Positions 16,587 to 24,888 of a stretch of 64,000 bases of DNA are shown in pieces. The position numbers and the translations under genes were made by a program. Origin of the DNA: Candidatus Gastranaerophilales bacterium (GTDB lineage Bacteria; Cyanobacteriota; Vampirovibrionia; Gastranaerophilales; Gastranaerophilaceae); NCBI GenBank assembly GCA_900767135.1, contig CAAFYU010000051.1, positions 1 to 64,000 on the forward strand, written 5' to 3'. The notes beneath the pieces were generated by a model. The model made no database searches, was not told the origin of the DNA, and worked only from the letters and a program-made list of their open reading frames with translations. The number at the start of each line of letters is the position of its first letter. Position 1 is the first letter of the stretch.

Positions 16587-18122
16587 CTAAAACGTATATC
16601 TGGCGCCGATTTCTCCACCGATTTTGCCGCCGGAACCGTAAGTTACACTTGTATCAAGTGCAAGTTTTGGAGTCGCTTTAACCCTTGTTCCAATTTCCAA
16701 TTGACCGAATGGGTGTGATTTTGTCCCATCTGCCGTCTTTTCCCAAGTTTTTCCAACTTCTCCATTCGCAAAAACGGTTACATCGCCAAAATTTTTTCCC
16801 AATTGCTGATAAATTCCGCCATTATATGAAAATTGTTTAGTTTTCACATCTACTGTATAATTAGTCGAATATCCCATGCCTGATTCAAAAACTGTATTAC
16901 AATTATTTATGCGGTATGCACCAGAAAGAGTTGTTGCAAATCTTTTCGTGCCATCATCTTTCCCAAAATCGGTTTTAGAACGAAGCAAAAAGTCTGTTCC
17001 GTCTGTGTCTGTACCATATTTGTTATAAGCCCCGTCTAATGTAACGTTATAACCTGAAAACTTTCCGTTTCCGAATGAAACGTCAGTTGAAACAGCGCCA
17101 TTTAGACCGTCTTGAAATTCGCCGTACTCGGTTCTGTTCAATGTCGCACCGGACGTCAAGGTCAAGTTTTTTGTAACAATAGACTCAGGATTTTCCTCAG
17201 AAACTCCGATTTTTGTTTTAGTCGCGTTTAAACCAAGACTATATTGGTTTTTCCCGCCTTTTAAGGCCGAATTCAAAGTATTTGTGGTAGTTATGGTAAT
17301 ATCTTCTTTTGCCTTAATATTTGAATAAGAAAGATTTACTTTCTTCAAATCCGCAGCGGTCGTAATCGTTCTTGTAGTGTCATTTTGGTTGTAAGATGTA
17401 TTTAAAAAATTGTTATTATCAATTCTGTACATCAAAGAATTTTCGGTATAAATTCCACCTTGCTTGTTAGAATATCCGATTTTTGACTGCAAATTAAATC
17501 TTTCGCCGGTTTCAACAAGCTCCTCTTTGCGCTCCTTGCCTTGATTTTTAACACCCATCGGGTTGTCAGGATTTAACAACGGTTTTTTGACACCGAGTGT
17601 AACCGATGTGTCATCTTTATTTGTTGTCAAATTCGCATCTAAGGTCGTTTGTCCCTCGAATTCGTGGCTGTAATCGACTTGCCCATTATATGAAAATTCA
17701 CCGTTTTCTTGTCCAGCAGAGGTGTTAATAGAAACTCCGTTGTAGAAAGCCCCATTATAACCGAGTTGTGCCCCATGGATAATTTTGCCGTTGTCCTCCC
17801 CGAGCGAGGCTCCAAAATTCAGACCTTTAAAATCCTTTTTATAGGAAATTTGTTCAGAATGTGAGATTTCACCACCATTTTTGGCTAAGTTTGCGTCAAA
17901 TTGAACGCCCTTCAATGTTGTATTGTATTGCACGGAATACATTTGAGTCGGGAGTTTAGAGTCTTTGCCAATAGTTGTAGAAGTTGTCGCAGAAATATTG
18001 CCGACAGAAGTCGTTACGGCATCATTTTTTTTAACCGTCACTTCTTCAAGCGGTTGTTTTTCTTCTGTTTGTTCTGCATCAGACTGTTCGCTATTTCTTT
18101 CTGTGTTCTCGTCGTTTCGCAT
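16587..18122 (-). CDS. Repetitive beta-strand protein, outer-membrane-barrel-like
   Basis: The 511-residue protein begins with a Glu/Gln/Asn-rich hydrophilic segment (about 1-40). It then shows long alternating polar/hydrophobic strands with Gly/Asn turns to the end, such as YNGAFYNGVSINTSAGQENG. It closes with GGEIGARYTF, a terminal Phe like that of outer membrane barrels. No signal peptide is seen with any start: the upstream codons are hydrophobic but out of context. The ATG at 18122 has AAGGA at a good distance. Such a barrel-like sequence without a visible export signal is odd. It may be exported another way or may be a repetitive cytoplasmic fold. Confidence 0.45.
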   Translation of the reverse strand: MRNDENTERNSEQSDAEQTEEKQPLEEVTVKKNDAVTTSVGNISATTSTTIGKDSKLPTQMYSVQYNTTLKGVQFDANLAKNGGEISHSEQISYKKDFKGLNFGASLGEDNGKIIHGAQLGYNGAFYNGVSINTSAGQENGEFSYNGQVDYSHEFEGQTTLDANLTTNKDDTSVTLGVKKPLLNPDNPMGVKNQGKERKEELVETGERFNLQSKIGYSNKQGGIYTENSLMYRIDNNNFLNTSYNQNDTTRTITTAADLKKVNLSYSNIKAKEDITITTTNTLNSALKGGKNQYSLGLNATKTKIGVSEENPESIVTKNLTLTSGATLNRTEYGEFQDGLNGAVSTDVSFGNGKFSGYNVTLDGAYNKYGTDTDGTDFLLRSKTDFGKDDGTKRFATTLSGAYRINNCNTVFESGMGYSTNYTVDVKTKQFSYNGGIYQQLGKNFGDVTVFANGEVGKTWEKTADGTKSHPFGQLEIGTRVKATPKLALDTSVTYGSGGKIGGEIGARYTF

Positions 18123-18206
18123 ACTTAATCCTTGTATATATATTATATAAAACATATATACTCAAAGAGTTGCGTTTTCGCATTCGAGGAGATTTACAAA
18201 AGTTTA

Positions 18207-18782
18207 CTAAATCAGGTTTACCAAGCCTGTTGAGTGATCGAAGTGGCAATTTGCGATACTTAATTTCCCGTTTTTAACTGCCTCATTTATTACGACAGAA
18301 TGTTTCATCAAGTAGTCTTCGACCCATTTTGTATGCTCTTGGGCAAAAAAGTTGTGACAAGTAATATCTTCTTTTTTATCTAAAACAGGATATACGCATT
18401 TTAGGATTGAAGAAAAATCTTTCATAGGTTCAGGGTAATGATCTTTTGCATATTTCATAACCCCGCAATCATCGTGCCCGAGAAGAATTACAAGAGGAAC
18501 TTGCAATTTTTTTACCGCATATTCAACGCTTTCTACGACATTTGGGCCTGTTGTCATGCCTGCAACTCTAACAACAAAAAGTTCGCCTATCCCGCAATCA
18601 AAGATTATTTCCGGAACGACTCTGCTGTCAGAACAAGTTAGAACACAAGCATAAGGTTCTTGGTGAAACGCGTATTTTTTCAATGTTTCAAGGCTCATAT
18701 TTTTTGTTGTCGGAGTACCGTTTACAAAATTTTTGTTGCCTTTTAGTAATTTATCCAGTTCTTTTTTAGCTCTTTCTATCAT
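18207..18782 (-). CDS. can: Beta-class carbonic anhydrase
   Basis: The enzyme interconverts CO2 and bicarbonate, which carboxylases need. The 191 residues carry the zinc and catalytic motifs of the beta class: VLTCSDSRV (Cys, Asp, Arg) and LLGHDDCGVM (His and Cys). A GMTTGPNVVESVEYAV helix lies between them. The frame runs on to 18917 through a hydrophobic stretch, but the ATG at 18782 fits the family start. It has a TATAAT box 7 bases upstream and no Shine-Dalgarno sequence, suggesting a leaderless transcript. It is monocistronic. Confidence 0.93.
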   Translation of the reverse strand: MIERAKKELDKLLKGNKNFVNGTPTTKNMSLETLKKYAFHQEPYACVLTCSDSRVVPEIIFDCGIGELFVVRVAGMTTGPNVVESVEYAVKKLQVPLVILLGHDDCGVMKYAKDHYPEPMKDFSSILKCVYPVLDKKEDITCHNFFAQEHTKWVEDYLMKHSVVINEAVKNGKLSIANCHFDHSTGLVNLI

Positions 18783-18952
18783 AAAAACGATTATAGAGGA
18801 TAAAACGAAAAATGCAATATGTTCTACAAAACAATTCTTGCAAAGAATAAAAACAAAAAATAGAAGAATAATCACTGTTTTAAGCTGAAATGCGGTTAAA
18901 CAATGCTCTCTGCACATGTTATAAAATATTTGACTAAAATCGGATTAGACTA

Positions 18953-18958
18953 TAAAAT
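18953..18958 (+). promoter_or_regulatory. -10 box of a predicted leaderless transcript
   Basis: TAAAAT lies exactly 6 bases before the ATG at 18965; no Shine-Dalgarno sequence precedes the gene. Confidence 0.5.
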
Positions 18959-18964
18959 ATTTAT

Positions 18965-19897
18965 ATGAAGAAGGCTTTACTAATAACTTTATTATTGATT
19001 GTGTTTCAAGCTCCAAGTTTTTCCGCAAATAAAAAAATGGTTCCTGCAACAGGAGTTCAAAATGCCTTGCCAAATATTTTCATTTATTCAATTCCTGATG
19101 ATATAAAATCTTCTTCGACATCGTCTGACGATACAAAAAGTTCATCAGATGAAGAAGTTTATATTGAAGATACAACGACTTCTGAGGAAAATGCTGACGA
19201 TGAAATTATTCTTAACATGAAACAAGAAGAGCCGGAAAATACAGAAAAAGTTACAGATGATGATGAATCATTTACTATTGGGGCGAGCGTTTTGAAAGGA
19301 TACGCACAGTATGTCGAAGATTCAAATTCTATATATCTGAAAGATGATAATGACAATTATGTTTTAAATATTAAAACTCCTCAAAAAATTTCGGCTTCAA
19401 AAGGTTTGAACTTAGTTGACAAGACAGCAAGCAAAAGCCTTCAACGTTACGCTGATTCAGAATATCATATTGCTCCTAATTCTGTAAAAGCTACTGATAA
19501 AATCGGGGATTTTACACTGGGAGCACTTTACGGAAACGAAGTTGATAATATCGCAATGCTTGAAACTGAAACCGGATTTTTTACAAAATACGAAAAGAGC
19601 CATTTTGCGGTCAGCTCGTCTGTAAAAAAATCTTTAAATACTACTTATGCGAAGGATTACAACACTATTTCAATTTCGCCTGAATTAAAATTTAACAATT
19701 ATATTTCTTTAAAAAATACGTTAAAAGCAGATGTGACAAGAAATAGACGTTCAACAGAACTTGTTTTTTCAATAAATCCTTTTGGAAAGAAAGACAGGGA
19801 TAAATTAATTCTGGAAGCAGGAGCAAAACAAACGTATTATATGGATACGGGGGCAAACAAGACTCAACTTAATTTTTCTGCAACCTTCAAATTATAA
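18965..19897 (+). CDS. Secreted acidic protein with possible small beta barrel
   Basis: The 310 residues start with a signal peptide (KKALLITLLLIVFQAPSFSA). A Ser/Asp/Glu/Thr-rich acidic linker follows at about 45-95. The C-terminal half (about 170-310) has alternating strands with charged turns and ends LNFSATFKL, compatible with a small outer membrane barrel. The signal peptide resembles that of the protein at 22036, sharing QAPSF-x-A. It is followed by a divisome-like gene on the same strand. I recognise no family, and the barrel idea is inference. Confidence 0.5.
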   Translation: MKKALLITLLLIVFQAPSFSANKKMVPATGVQNALPNIFIYSIPDDIKSSSTSSDDTKSSSDEEVYIEDTTTSEENADDEIILNMKQEEPENTEKVTDDDESFTIGASVLKGYAQYVEDSNSIYLKDDNDNYVLNIKTPQKISASKGLNLVDKTASKSLQRYADSEYHIAPNSVKATDKIGDFTLGALYGNEVDNIAMLETETGFFTKYEKSHFAVSSSVKKSLNTTYAKDYNTISISPELKFNNYISLKNTLKADVTRNRRSTELVFSINPFGKKDRDKLILEAGAKQTYYMDTGANKTQLNFSATFKL

Positions 19898-19966
19898 AAT
19901 TGTAAACTTATGCGAAATTTGTTGTCTTAAATACTTATTTTGTTTATAATCTTGATGAGAGGTTTT

Positions 19967-20365
19967 ATGGCAGAAGAAACGACAAATACACAACCGAAAG
20001 AAGTACAAACTCCAAAAAAGAAAAAAAATAAAACAGGATTTTATTATTCTTTTCTTACGGTGGTGCTGTTTCTTTGCCTTATTCAAATTGGTTTTGGTGC
20101 GATTTTAAATATTTCAAAAACGATTTCATACAGAGCAAAAATTTCTACTTTGACAAAAATTCGTGATAATGCAGAAACTCAAAATCAAGAATTAAAGCAA
20201 GATATAAAACTTTTCTCTTCAACCCAAAGTCTTGAAGGAATTGCTCGTAATAATCTTAAAATGGCAGATGAAGACGAGGTTTTAGTCTTGATAAACGCAA
20301 ATCAGCCACAAACAAAGCCTAAGAAAAAACATAGGAATAACAAAAAACATAACAAGAAAAAATAA
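19967..20365 (+). CDS. DivIC/FtsB-like septum protein
   Basis: This 132-residue bitopic protein has a short basic cytoplasmic head (about 1-25) and one transmembrane helix (about 26-48). A coiled coil follows (ISTLTKIRDNAETQNQELKQDI), then the SLEGIARNNLKMADEDEVLVLI segment that marks the FtsB/DivIC family. A Lys/His/Asn-rich tail ends the protein. Such proteins join FtsL and FtsQ at the division site. I chose the ATG at 19967, after GAGAGG; an ATG at 19955, four bases past a TATAAT, is the alternative. The downstream TPR gene follows closely and is probably co-transcribed. Confidence 0.7.
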   Translation: MAEETTNTQPKEVQTPKKKKNKTGFYYSFLTVVLFLCLIQIGFGAILNISKTISYRAKISTLTKIRDNAETQNQELKQDIKLFSSTQSLEGIARNNLKMADEDEVLVLINANQPQTKPKKKHRNNKKHNKKK

Positions 20366-20375
20366 TGGAGTTTAG

Positions 20376-21950
20376 ATGCAAGAAACCTTAGAATATATAA
20401 AAAAAGCATTTGACTTGAAATCACAAAAATGCTACAAACAAGCGATAGAAATGCTTTATAAGGCGTTAGAACAGGAAAGTGACAACATCGAAATTCTTTT
20501 TCAACTTGGTGAGTTGTACTTTTTGTTGAATAATTTTCAGCGTGCCGGACATTATTTAGATAAGGTTTTGCAGAAAAATCCAAATCACGTTGAAGTCTTA
20601 AAGTTAGTTGAAAAAATATATGTTTATTCTAACGAAAAAGAAAAAGCTTTTAAAACTGCTGAAAAAATTTTTGAGATAGCCAAAACTTCTGAAAACCTTG
20701 TTGAACTTGTGAAAACAGCAGGTAAAACTTCTAACTTTAAAAAAATTGAAGAACTTGAAAATTCTGACGTTGTGAATGATTCGGTGCTTTATCAAATTGC
20801 CAAAGAATATTATGATAACGGGAATTTTGGTACTGCAAAAACTAAACTGGAAAAAGCTTTAAGCTTAAACCCTCAAAACGAAGACGTACTTGTGCTTTTG
20901 GGAAAAATTTATTTTGATGAAAATGAGTTTGAAAAATCAAGAGAAATTTTCAATTCTTTTCCAAAAACAACTGACAATCCGGAAATCTTGAACTATTTAG
21001 GACTTTTCGCATTAGAGGATTTGAAATTTATTGATGCTATAAAATATTTTTCAAAGGCGTCAAATTTGAGTAAACAAAACTACAAGTATTTATACAATTT
21101 AGGTAACGCTTATTTTTACAACGGTTGGATTAAAGAGGCTGTGCAAAGTTATGTGCAAGCAATTTGTATTGCACCTGAAAACCTTGGTTACAGGTACTCT
21201 TTGGCATATTTATACTTTGAACAAAAAAACTTTGACAAGGCTCAAAAAGAAGTCGATTTTATATTGGAAAGAGATGCAGAATATGGGCTTGCACACGTTC
21301 TTAACGCCCTTTTGAAGCTTGAAAATAAAGATTTTTTAGGTGCTCAAAATGAGCTTGAAACTAATTTAAAAAATGGTAATGACGATAATTTTACACTTGT
21401 TTCACTTGCAAATGTTTATCGTGAACTTTCAATGTTTGAAAAAGCTGAAACTATGATTAACAGAGTTATTGAAAAGAATCCGGATAGCCTTAATTACAAG
21501 TGTAATCTTGCGGAAATCTATATTTCTGAGAAAAAATATGATGAAGCCTTGACGCTTGCTCAAAATATTCTTGAAGAAAACTCAAATTATATAGTAGCTT
21601 ATGCAATCGGGGCGAAAGCAGCTGTAAAAAAAGAAGATTTCGAAACAGCAAAAGATTTTGCACAGAGAGCAATTTCGCTTGATATGAATTATGCTGTCGG
21701 ATACTATTATTTGGCAGTTGTTCGACTTGCGGAAAAGGATTATGATGAGGCCATTGAGTGTATGAAACGTGCAATTATGTATGATATTAACAATCCTGAG
21801 TATTATGCAAAAATGGCTGAAATTTATAAAGCAAAAGAAGATTATAAATCTGCTTTTGAATATATTAAAGAGGCTGAAAGTATTGATAGTAGTGTGGAAT
21901 ACAAAATTTTGTATAAGGAATTGGCAAGTTTAAGCCGAAAAAATTCTTAA
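20376..21950 (+). CDS. Tetratricopeptide repeat protein
   Basis: The 524-residue soluble protein is built almost wholly of TPR units of about 34 residues, from residue 1 to about 515. Examples are AIEMLYKALEQESDNIEILFQLGELYFLLNNF and DEAIECMKRAIMYDINNPEYYAKMAEIYKAK. There are roughly fourteen units. It has no signal peptide and no catalytic domain. GGAG precedes the ATG by 5 bases, and the gene lies 10 bases past the DivIC-like gene. The context suggests a scaffold for envelope or division proteins; the partner is unknown. Confidence 0.8.
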   Translation: MQETLEYIKKAFDLKSQKCYKQAIEMLYKALEQESDNIEILFQLGELYFLLNNFQRAGHYLDKVLQKNPNHVEVLKLVEKIYVYSNEKEKAFKTAEKIFEIAKTSENLVELVKTAGKTSNFKKIEELENSDVVNDSVLYQIAKEYYDNGNFGTAKTKLEKALSLNPQNEDVLVLLGKIYFDENEFEKSREIFNSFPKTTDNPEILNYLGLFALEDLKFIDAIKYFSKASNLSKQNYKYLYNLGNAYFYNGWIKEAVQSYVQAICIAPENLGYRYSLAYLYFEQKNFDKAQKEVDFILERDAEYGLAHVLNALLKLENKDFLGAQNELETNLKNGNDDNFTLVSLANVYRELSMFEKAETMINRVIEKNPDSLNYKCNLAEIYISEKKYDEALTLAQNILEENSNYIVAYAIGAKAAVKKEDFETAKDFAQRAISLDMNYAVGYYYLAVVRLAEKDYDEAIECMKRAIMYDINNPEYYAKMAEIYKAKEDYKSAFEYIKEAESIDSSVEYKILYKELASLSRKNS

Positions 21951-22035
21951 AAAAATTTGACGTCTAAAATAAGATAATTATAATATTATTATCTGCTACA
22001 AGAGTAGTTTTCAAAATATTATAGGAGAGAGATTA

Positions 22036-22728
22036 GTGGATAGTAAAAATATAAAAAAGATTTTAATAGTTGCAGGTCTTGCAATAATTATGCAGGCACC
22101 GTCGTTTGCGGCAAAAAAGAATTCGCAAGAATTGATTGAGATGCCAAAAACTTATCCTGCAAAATACACATATAATTATGTAAAACAGATTACGCCGATG
22201 TATAAAGATGTCGGGAAAGACGAAGTTATATACGTTGCGTTGGATATGTTGAAGGGCACGAACGGAGAGTTTTCTCGCAATGCAATTTTAGGAAATAACT
22301 TGTCAGGACGTCCTGTAAAAATTGAGTTTAAGGATTTAGGAACTATCAACCAGAGTTATGCAAATTTTGACGCTTTGGGCTGGAAAAAGAATAAGCAATT
22401 GTATATATACATAAATCCTCGTCATAAAGATGCACCTCCGGGAGCACTTTCAGCACTATTGTCACACGAAGCACTTCACCAAGATGAGTATAATTCGCTT
22501 GCGGAAGAAACTTATGCGTGGACAATGGAAGCTTCTGTTTGGTATGAAATCGTAAAGCTTTACCCTGAAAGTAATGATGAATTACACCCGCTTGTTGTGA
22601 GAGAAAATCAGTTGAAAAAGTTGTTTGAACGTGGCGGATATTCAAACAAATATATAAAAAAGACTGTTATGTCTAATTCAGGCTATAAAAATCTTCCATC
22701 AACATCACCAGGGTTTGAGGATTTGTAA
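22036..22728 (+). CDS. Secreted HExxH-motif putative metallopeptidase
   Basis: The 230-residue protein starts at a GTG after GGAGAG. Its signal peptide ends in QAPSFAAKK. The mature part contains LSHEALHQDEYNSLAEETYAW: an HEALH zinc site followed 9-10 residues later by Glu residues that could be the third ligand, as in gluzincins. No known peptidase prosegment is present. The expected reaction would be peptide hydrolysis outside the cytoplasm. A TATAAT box lies about 60 bases upstream, and a terminator follows. The zinc motif is clear and the substrate is unknown. Confidence 0.6.
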   Translation: MDSKNIKKILIVAGLAIIMQAPSFAAKKNSQELIEMPKTYPAKYTYNYVKQITPMYKDVGKDEVIYVALDMLKGTNGEFSRNAILGNNLSGRPVKIEFKDLGTINQSYANFDALGWKKNKQLYIYINPRHKDAPPGALSALLSHEALHQDEYNSLAEETYAWTMEASVWYEIVKLYPESNDELHPLVVRENQLKKLFERGGYSNKYIKKTVMSNSGYKNLPSTSPGFEDL

Positions 22729-22771
22729 AACAGTAGTATAAAAATTAAAAATAAAAATTAATTAAAGATGC

Positions 22772-22815
22772 AAAAACCCCATTTGAAAGAAAAGTCTTTT
22801 ACAAATGGGGTTTTT
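22772..22815. terminator. Bidirectional terminator after the HExxH gene
   Basis: AAAAACCCCATTTG pairs with CAAATGGGGTTTTT across a 16-base loop, between convergent genes. Confidence 0.85.
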
Positions 22816-22858
22816 CTATTTGTATTTTTTGAAATGTCGATTTTGCGTAGTATTTTAT

Positions 22859-23152
22859 CTATAATTTACTTACAAAGCACAGAACATCATCAAACAAGTT
22901 TTTGATTGGTGTTGAAACATCATAAGCCAAAATTTTTCTGATGTATTCAATTTTTTCGTCGAATGTAAGTGTATTACGATGTTCTTCCGGAATTTCCGCA
23001 ATTATTTGCTCAATTTTGCCTTCATCAATTACAATCTTGTACTTGTCAAGTAATTCTTCGGACAGCATTAAATTTTCACTTACATCTTCAATTGGGGTGA
23101 GCTTGGTATAGTCAATTACCAGAGCATCAATTTTGCCACATAAATCTTCCAT
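22859..23152 (-). CDS. Unknown 97-residue protein, paralogous tail
   Basis: This acidic helical protein has no signal peptide or membrane segment. Its C-terminus DVSTPIKNLFDDVLCF is closely similar to the C-terminus of the upstream gene product (DITQPLHNMFDDMANM), so the two look like diverged paralogues. AAGGAG lies upstream of the ATG. It is 25 bases downstream of that gene, so the two form an operon. I recognise no family. Confidence 0.6.
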   Translation of the reverse strand: MEDLCGKIDALVIDYTKLTPIEDVSENLMLSEELLDKYKIVIDEGKIEQIIAEIPEEHRNTLTFDEKIEYIRKILAYDVSTPIKNLFDDVLCFVSKL

Positions 23153-23177
23153 AATTTCACTCCTTATATCATAAATA

Positions 23178-23543
23178 TTAGCTAAATTCGCTTATAATCA
23201 TATTTGCCATATCGTCAAACATGTTGTGCAAAGGTTGGGTAATATCCGCCATAGTTTGACGTTGAATTTCCATAAACATATCCTTTTGTGGGGTAACTTT
23301 TGTAGGTGTTTCAACCATTGCTTCAAATTTTCCGGCCTCTAATTGGCTTAACAAATCTCTGGAAAAATCTTTTGTTCCTCTGAGAGAAGACAAGATTGCA
23401 CAATCAATCCTAAATAAGTCTTCGGAACTAAGCTCTGTATTGAGCATCTTTTCCATAGCATTAATGTCAGTAATGTCTCGCATAATGCTGTTTGCAACTG
23501 TATTAGTATCAATTGCCATAAGATTTTCAGTTTTAGAATTCAT
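23178..23543 (-). CDS. Unknown 121-residue protein, first gene of a pair
   Basis: The protein is helical and acidic with several Met residues. It starts MNSKTENLMAIDTNTVAN and ends TQPLHNMFDDMANMIISEFS. The frame opens farther out at 23585, but the ATG at 23543 has GGAGG 4-5 bases upstream and is the better start. About 310 bases of leader separate it from a strong sigma-70 promoter, and an intrinsic terminator lies in that leader. The gene is therefore probably attenuated or is preceded by a tiny RNA. The function is unknown. Confidence 0.6.
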   Translation of the reverse strand: MNSKTENLMAIDTNTVANSIMRDITDINAMEKMLNTELSSEDLFRIDCAILSSLRGTKDFSRDLLSQLEAGKFEAMVETPTKVTPQKDMFMEIQRQTMADITQPLHNMFDDMANMIISEFS

Positions 23544-23807
23544 TTTACCTCCGTCCCAAAACTCCCCTGTCAAACAACTATCCAAGGTGTTTTGAGAAAA
23601 AACTTCACTATTCAGCCCTAATCTCCTTCAACCAAATTTTGTTTTTAAGGTTTTCGGTATTTGCTTGTAGTTTTTATCTCGGAATTTTAACTCTAAAACT
23701 TTAACAAAAAAGATGATTTGTTACATTTAATTTACAATTAAAAAAACACAAAAAATTTTCACTTGTAGAACTAACACTACAAACGATTTACCCCCTTCTG
23801 CCTTTCG

Positions 23808-23836
23808 AAAAAAAAAGTCTCGTTGTTGACAAGACT
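23808..23836 (-). terminator. Intrinsic terminator just downstream of a promoter
   Basis: On the minus strand AGTCTTGT pairs with ACGAGACT (one G-U) around CAACA, followed by nine T. It ends about 50 bases past the predicted transcript start, so it would make a very short RNA or act as an attenuator. Confidence 0.6.
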
Positions 23837-23862
23837 TATAAATATACATTTACCCCACTCAC

Positions 23863-23891
23863 TTTATAACACAATAGTTAAGTTTTGTCAA
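23863..23891 (-). promoter_or_regulatory. Consensus sigma-70 promoter
   Basis: TTGACA (23886-23891) and TATAAA (23863-23868) are separated by exactly 17 bases on the minus strand. It points toward the 23178-23543 gene, 310 bases away. Confidence 0.7.
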
Positions 23892-23980
23892 CATTTATGA
23901 AGTCTAGTTTTTGAAGTTTTGTAAAGCAATGTAACGGAAGGGCGTGGGTACTTACCTCGCCGTCATGGTTTGTTAAAAAA

Positions 23981-24025
23981 GACGATAGGACGTTAGGACG
24001 ATAAGACGATAAGTTCGTATCGGGG
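23981..24025. repeat. Octamer repeat GACGATAA with GTTCGTATC core, copy 1
   Basis: Four octamers (GACGATAG, GACGTTAG, GACGATAA, GACGATAA) are followed by GTTCGTATCGGGG. A near-identical copy lies at 31087. It is part of a gene-free stretch from 23544 to 24345 that holds several other repeat fragments and no supported gene. Confidence 0.7.
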
Positions 24026-24040
24026 GAAAGATGCTATCGG

Positions 24041-24077
24041 TCGTCATTCTGAGCGATTAGCGAAAGAATCCAGTGAT
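24041..24077. repeat. Dispersed TCATTCTGAGCGA..GAATCCAGT repeat
   Basis: The string CGTCATTCTGAGCGATTAGC followed by GAAAGAATCCAGTGAT has the form of a palindromic intergenic repeat found in several copies in some bacterial genomes. A partial copy occurs at 16417. Confidence 0.5.
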
Positions 24078-24129
24078 ACTAATAATCTAATACAGTTGCA
24101 AGGAATAAAAATTAATTCAACCGAAACAG

Positions 24130-24172
24130 AACATGCATCTATGCTTCTTGGCATCTTTACATCTAAATCAGT
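24130..24172. repeat. Octamer repeat of the GATGCCAA type
   Basis: Read on the minus strand this is TTAGATGTAAAGATGCCAAG followed by AAGCATAGATGC, degenerate copies of the octamer seen in hydF and at bases 1-25 of the window. Confidence 0.5.
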
Positions 24173-24191
24173 TTCTCACAAGACTAATGTT

Positions 24192-24211
24192 GGCGGGGCA
24201 GGTACCCCGCC
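24192..24211. repeat. GC-rich palindrome like the one after aroB
   Basis: GGCGGGG and CCCCGCC flank CAGGTA. It resembles the stem at 16489 and stands out from the AT-rich background. Confidence 0.5.
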
Positions 24212-24345
24212 TTACCTACTGTTGTAACAGAATTGATATGATAATTAAAAGTTAAAAATAAAACATTGTAGGTAAATATTTAAGATTTGCCATACAATGT
24301 TTTAAATTAAGTATTATATAAGAAAACTTTTTTATTTTTATATAA

Positions 24346-24774
24346 TTATTCGTTACAGCCCGGAACAATTAGCAGGATTATCAACCATATTATTGCGATT
24401 AAGCCGAAAAATAATTTTAATAGTGGAATTATACTCCCAACGCATGTTAATATTGCAACTAGGAAGCCGATGGATCTGGAATTTAATTCGTCTGTCCAGC
24501 CAATATGATACATTCTATGTGCATAATTCATTGTGCATAAATATATCAGAAGAATCACACCTATAATATTTACAATTATTTTTGTTGAAATAATGTCGAC
24601 TCCGAGAGCACTAAATATCCAACCCAAAACACAGTATACAGCCATAAGAACGATATATATTAAAATATTTGCCCCTAAAAATTCTAATCTTCCGATACCA
24701 TAATTTTGCGAAGAAAAAATATTATGTTTAACTTTTTCTTCCGGTTCCATTTGTTGCATTCCGTATTGTTGCAT
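24346..24774 (-). CDS. DUF805-like membrane protein
   Basis: The 142 residues contain about four transmembrane helices. A cytoplasmic head carries GIGRLEFLGANIL, the middle has YAHRMYHIGWTDE, and the end is LLIVPGCNE. These match the layout of DUF805 proteins: an R-x-E-[FY] head, an R-x-x-D/H-x-G loop, and a terminal P-G. AAGGAG precedes the ATG. No function is known for the family. The start is Gln/Met-rich. It lies alone between a repeat-rich gap and the helicase-nuclease gene. Confidence 0.65.
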   Translation of the reverse strand: MQQYGMQQMEPEEKVKHNIFSSQNYGIGRLEFLGANILIYIVLMAVYCVLGWIFSALGVDIISTKIIVNIIGVILLIYLCTMNYAHRMYHIGWTDELNSRSIGFLVAILTCVGSIIPLLKLFFGLIAIIWLIILLIVPGCNE

Positions 24775-24888
24775 TTGCTCTCCTTTATTTATTGAGTAAG
24801 TGACTCTCGCATTATATGCTTTTTGGATAGCTTAACAATCGTACGTATGAATGAATTTGCGGGAAAGTACAAATTTAATTTGTTCTTT

